Below are positions 4,564 to 5,543 of a DNA stretch of 5,543 bases, piece after piece. The stretch's first letter is position 1, and every line of letters starts with the position of its first letter. The DNA lies in NCBI GenBank assembly GCA_016292575.1, contig JAEDIH010000117.1, positions 1-5,543 on the forward strand, in the 5' to 3' direction. The notes below the pieces were generated by a model that was not told the origin of the DNA, searched no databases, and saw only the letters and a program-made list of their open reading frames with translations. Both the position numbers and the translations under genes were made by a program. The stretch comes from Clostridiaceae bacterium. Lineage in GTDB: Bacteria; Bacillota; Clostridia; Oscillospirales; Acutalibacteraceae.

Positions 4564-5543
4564 ATGAAAAAAGCTATTGCAGTCATGCTTTCGATTCTTT
4601 GCATCCTGTCGTGCTTCACCTGCGCGGTCTGTGCGCTCGAGGATCCCGGACTTATCGGTATGCTCGAACCGGAGGAGCCGCTGCTGTATGTTCTCACATA
4701 TCAAAACCAGACCTTCAGCGATGTCAGCATGATGTATAAGCCGAACCCGGGGCTTTCCCTTGAGGGACCCGGCTATGTCACCGTTACAAAGGATAAGCCC
4801 CTTGCCGTTGACCATGACTTTGTCTGCTGGAAGGACGAAAACGGCAAATATTACTATGCCGGCGATAAGTACTATGTTGACGGTGAGTGTACGCTCTATG
4901 CCGTTTGGGAGGAAAAGAAGGATAATTACATCAGACCCGTGCGCGTTTTCATCTGCGCAATGCTCACAATGAAGAAATTGTTTGATAAAGCTTTCGGCAT
5001 TTTTAAGGATTACAGAGAGTTCACCGAGGACCGCGTTGAGGAAATGAAGAGAGCCACCACGGCGTTCAACACGGCTGTCAACGCCGCCAAGGCTGAGCAG
5101 AATATCACCATCAAAAAGGAGAGCGAGGGCAGACTTTCCTGCACGGTGTCCGAAATTGCCGTTCCCAATGAGGAAGTTGACGCTGTTCTGGACAGGTTTG
5201 AGTTCTTAACAACGGAGACCTTCACCGTTGTTGACGGAGCTACCGCGGACGGCAAAACAGCCACCGACCTTATCAGACCGTACGGCGAAGACGTTGACAT
5301 GCCTATTAACGGAATACTCAACTCTGCAACCATTACCGATACCGAAGACGGCGGAAAAAAGGTTGTTCTGACGTTCTACAAAGAGACTGCCGCCCTTGAT
5401 CCGAACGGTATGAGCTTCCCGGAGAATCAGTCAAAATATATTGATACGCTGGATCTTCTTCCGGAGGCGAACAAGGATCGCAACATCGTTGCCTCTGCAG
5501 AGCTTGAATATCCCTCAACCAAGATCTATGCCACAATCAACGC
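4564..5543 (+). CDS. Secreted protein with InlB-type (Listeria-Bacteroides) repeat, 3' truncated
   Basis: An open frame of at least 326 codons with no stop before the right edge. AAAGGA at 4548-4553 lies 10 bases before the ATG. Residues 1-24 form a signal peptide: MKKAIAV, a hydrophobic core, and VCA as a signal peptidase I site; ILSC at 14-17 is an imperfect lipobox, so lipoprotein processing is a weaker alternative. Residues about 42-117 resemble one InlB-type repeat, ending in the typical FVCW..ENGKYYYAGDKYYV and TLYAVWEE (86-117). Such beta-grasp repeats are common on surface proteins of Firmicutes. Residues 124-150 make a probable amphipathic helix. From about 158 a second domain starts with a helix (TAFNTAVNAAKAEQN) followed by beta-rich sequence to the window edge, not recognised. 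Unusual for a secreted protein are the four cysteines in or just after the hydrophobic core (13, 17, 20, 23). Whether a wall anchor or TM follows cannot be seen. Role: unknown exported or surface protein. Confidence 0.88.
   Translation, partial: MKKAIAVMLSILCILSCFTCAVCALEDPGLIGMLEPEEPLLYVLTYQNQTFSDVSMMYKPNPGLSLEGPGYVTVTKDKPLAVDHDFVCWKDENGKYYYAGDKYYVDGECTLYAVWEEKKDNYIRPVRVFICAMLTMKKLFDKAFGIFKDYREFTEDRVEEMKRATTAFNTAVNAAKAEQNITIKKESEGRLSCTVSEIAVPNEEVDAVLDRFEFLTTETFTVVDGATADGKTATDLIRPYGEDVDMPINGILNSATITDTEDGGKKVVLTFYKETAALDPNGMSFPENQSKYIDTLDLLPEANKDRNIVASAELEYPSTKIYATIN

Noticed and set aside
5010..5333. 107-residue minus-strand frame, Ser/Val-rich
   Set aside because: Antisense to the continuous plus-strand secreted-protein frame, whose signal peptide and repeat are convincing.
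1..5543. CRISPR arrays, tRNA or rRNA genes, insertion-sequence transposases
   Set aside because: Scanned for spaced direct repeats, tRNA-like ends and transposase motifs; none found.

Overview
The window looks like a chromosomal segment of a Gram-positive Clostridia-type bacterium, most likely a gut Oscillospiraceae/Ruminococcaceae relative. The signs are near-consensus AAGGAGG ribosome binding sites about 7 nt from their starts, sigma-A-like promoters, a fermentative acetate kinase, and a secreted protein with an InlB-type (Listeria-Bacteroides) repeat. This is inference from style and protein likeness; no 16S or other taxonomic marker is present. TGA ends four of the minus-strand reading frames, so the standard bacterial code is in use.

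Layout, left to right. (1) The 3' end of ackA (acetate kinase) on the plus strand stops at 291 and is followed by a strong intrinsic terminator. (2) Five tandem 7-bp units fill 341-375, the gap between that terminator and a convergent gene. (3) On the minus strand lie a MIF-type tautomerase (377-721) and, upstream of it, a GNAT acetyltransferase gene (787-1377) interrupted by one in-frame TGA. (4) A terminator at 1393-1441 separates these from a tightly coupled minus-strand pair. The pair is a 493-residue single-pass protein with a zinc-ribbon-like Cys cluster inside and a helical-repeat (TPR-like) domain outside (1974-3455), and a 174-residue multi-pass membrane protein (1450-1974) that resembles a metallopeptidase-like membrane protein with its metal ligands replaced. 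(5) The pair has its own promoter (3612-3640) and a roughly 150-nt leader that can fold into a long-range stem around a second hairpin. (6) udk, uridine kinase (3752-4366, minus), is separated by an AT-rich divergent promoter region from (7) a plus-strand secreted protein gene that starts at 4564 and runs off the right edge.

Best candidates for something undescribed are the structured leader at 3486-3599 and the two-gene membrane operon it precedes. The leader contains a 16-bp interrupted stem, an internal hairpin whose loop is complementary both to a bulge in the first stem and to the downstream ribosome binding site, and so could switch translation of the TTG-started TPR-like gene. The two membrane proteins overlap by one base across a TGATG junction, which suggests they are made together and may act as a complex. 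The ackA, udk and tautomerase genes are ordinary metabolic or housekeeping-type genes.
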